Positions 62,516-64,000 of a stretch of 64,000 bases of DNA are shown here, one piece after another. The stretch is from Cinclus cinclus (taxonomy: Eukaryota > Chordata > Aves > Passeriformes > Cinclidae). The notes under the pieces were generated by a model. That model saw only the letters and a program-made list of their open reading frames with translations, searched no databases and was not told where the DNA came from. Location of the stretch: contig NC_085055.1 in assembly GCF_963662255.1 (NCBI RefSeq), forward strand, positions 16,602,704-16,666,703, in the 5' to 3' direction. Numbering within the stretch: position 1 is the first letter of the stretch; the number at the start of each line of letters is the position of its first letter. Position numbers and translations under genes: made by a program.

Positions 62516-64000
62516 CTTGTGCCTGAAGACCCTGCACTGGAGAAGTGGCTTCTGGTTGTATTATTCTCTGTGCAAGAGATGATAGGTTTATATTTGTTTA
62601 TAGGGTTTTTGAATGATTACCAATCAATAAATCTGCCATCCAGGATCCCTCAGGAAATCATCAGAGTTGCATTAGTTGCATTCTCCAAAACCAATGACCT
62701 TAGTAAAGACCTGATGAGACACTCCTGCTGTTGGTGAATGTCAATAACGGAAGCAGAAAGAAAGCTGTGTGGTCAGGCCCTGGGCTGAACCCCAGATGTG
62801 CTAAAAGCCTCAGTGCGACAGCCCTTGCACTTTGCTCTCTTTAGAAGTCCCTGTGTCATTGCCTTTTAGTCCCCTAACTTAATTTACAGTGGGTAGTGTC
62901 TCTCATTGTGCTGTCTTTGCAACACAGCTCTCCTTAGAGATGCAAAAGCTTGCTTTACTGAGTACACTTATACAAATGTCTCATTTAGAGCTAAGGGCTG
63001 AGAACATTTTCTTTTGGTGGACTTTATGGAAGCTTTACCACTGATGTCAGTGAAGCCAAGTTCCCACCTTTTTCAAGCAAGACTAACACAATGAGGTCAG
63101 GTGACTGGTAGAAATTATGCAAGATTTATAACTCCCAGGACAGAAAAACAGTAGGGCATCATGTAAATCTTTGGTGCAACAGGATCAATGAGCATCAATG
63201 CAGTTTTATGAGTATACATTTATTTATGTGTCTCCCTTTTGAGACAGCTTACGTGTCCTTGGGAAGTGCTGCAAAGCTCCCACACCTCGTTATATGTATA
63301 TATACACCTCGTTATATAGGTGTATGTAAATACGTCATGCACAGTAAATACACTCATAAAGTTTGATTTTTGAAGTTGCCTTTCCAACCTCTTCTTATGT
63401 TAGCTCTGAGCAAACAGGCAAACAAAAGCCTCACAACCACACAGGGAGAAATGAGTTATGAGTAGCATTTAAGTCACCTGTCCAGGAAATTGCTTTGGGC
63501 CCATGAGATGTGCCAGCAATGGAAAAGTCTGAATGAAGATGCTGGCAAATGGAAATGGAGGGTCTATCCTAGCACAGGGTACAGCTGTGTTCATATATTG
63601 ACCACTTTACTCTGTCAAAGTCCTGAGACTGCTGCTTGGGTTGGAAATGGAAGAGAGCAGCTGTGCAGGTCCTTTCAGCAAGTTGACCTGGGGATGAGGG
63701 CATGAGCAGCCATTTGTGCTGCAGGGGGTGATTAGGGGTCCTTTGATGAAGTGGAAGGAGCAGAGTGTGATCAGCTTTTGGGGCAGAAAACATGATGGCA
63801 GAAGAAGCTGGAAGAGGACACCTGTTCCAACAGCTCTGGTGGTATCACAAAGCCAGCAGCACCCAGATGCCCTTGGAGAGGACACTGTCTCCACACAGTA
63901 CCTGGAATCTGCACAAGCAAGACAATCAAGTATGTGACCAGGAGTGCCCACATCCAGGCAGCAAACAGGAGAGAAGCCCAGGAACATTCTTAGTTCTGAG
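62516..64000. other. Unique noncoding DNA, no gene seen
   Basis: Short unrecognised frames only. Near the right end (63.6-64.0 kb) four overlapping frames on both strands reach 126 codons, but none shows a domain. No transposon recognised. Confidence 0.5.
63282..63324 (+). repeat. 14-bp direct repeat with small hairpin
   Basis: ACACCTCGTTATAT occurs at 63,282-63,295 and again at 63,304-63,317. The second copy is followed by AGGTGTA, so TACACCT (63,303-63,309) and AGGTGTA (63,318-63,324) form a perfect 7-bp stem. Confidence 0.85.

Overview
This window looks like vertebrate, most likely avian, noncoding DNA. The evidence is threefold: recognisable CR1 (chicken repeat 1) LINE fragments, two of them with bird-type 3' ends; an otherwise sparse repeat load made mostly of short homopolymer and microsatellite tracts; and AT-rich, CpG-poor sequence with no CpG island. 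I could not identify a protein-coding gene, tRNA, rRNA or known ncRNA. The open reading frames are short (172 codons at most). None showed a recognisable domain except pieces of decayed CR1 reverse-transcriptase polyprotein. The simplest reading is an intergenic gene desert or the inside of one or more very large introns. Species and chromosome cannot be read from the sequence.

Layout. 1-10,480 is unique sequence with a few microsatellites and a GC-richer patch at about 4.7-5.4 kb. 10,480-11,440 is a very old CR1 on the + strand, of the type common in turtles and crocodilians, followed by a (CATA)n microsatellite. 11,590-16,700 is unique. 16,712-16,853 is a long, almost uninterrupted hairpin, the most unusual structure in the window. 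16,854-26,690 is unique apart from a tRNA-derived SINE head (- strand, about 20.3-20.45 kb) and a G15/G9 tract at 25.93 kb. 26,690-26,920 is a bird-type CR1 3' end. 30,855-31,195 is an ancient CR1/L3-like 3' end on the - strand, directly followed (31,320-32,040) by an AT-rich block full of TAATTA homeodomain-type core sites. 32-61.5 kb is mostly unique, with several stretches whose texture resembles conserved noncoding elements, a candidate 76-nt exon at 39.75 kb and a C-tract with G-quadruplex potential at 51.74 kb. 61,545-62,515 holds two CR1 fragments lying head to head; the + copy still shows the carboxy-terminal ORF2 region broken by frameshifts and a stop. 62.5-64 kb is unique.

No genes act together here. 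Any function would be regulatory (enhancers, an RNA hairpin, an unannotated exon) and can only be proposed from this sequence. Repeat calls rest on recall of family consensus features, not on a database search, so boundaries are approximate.
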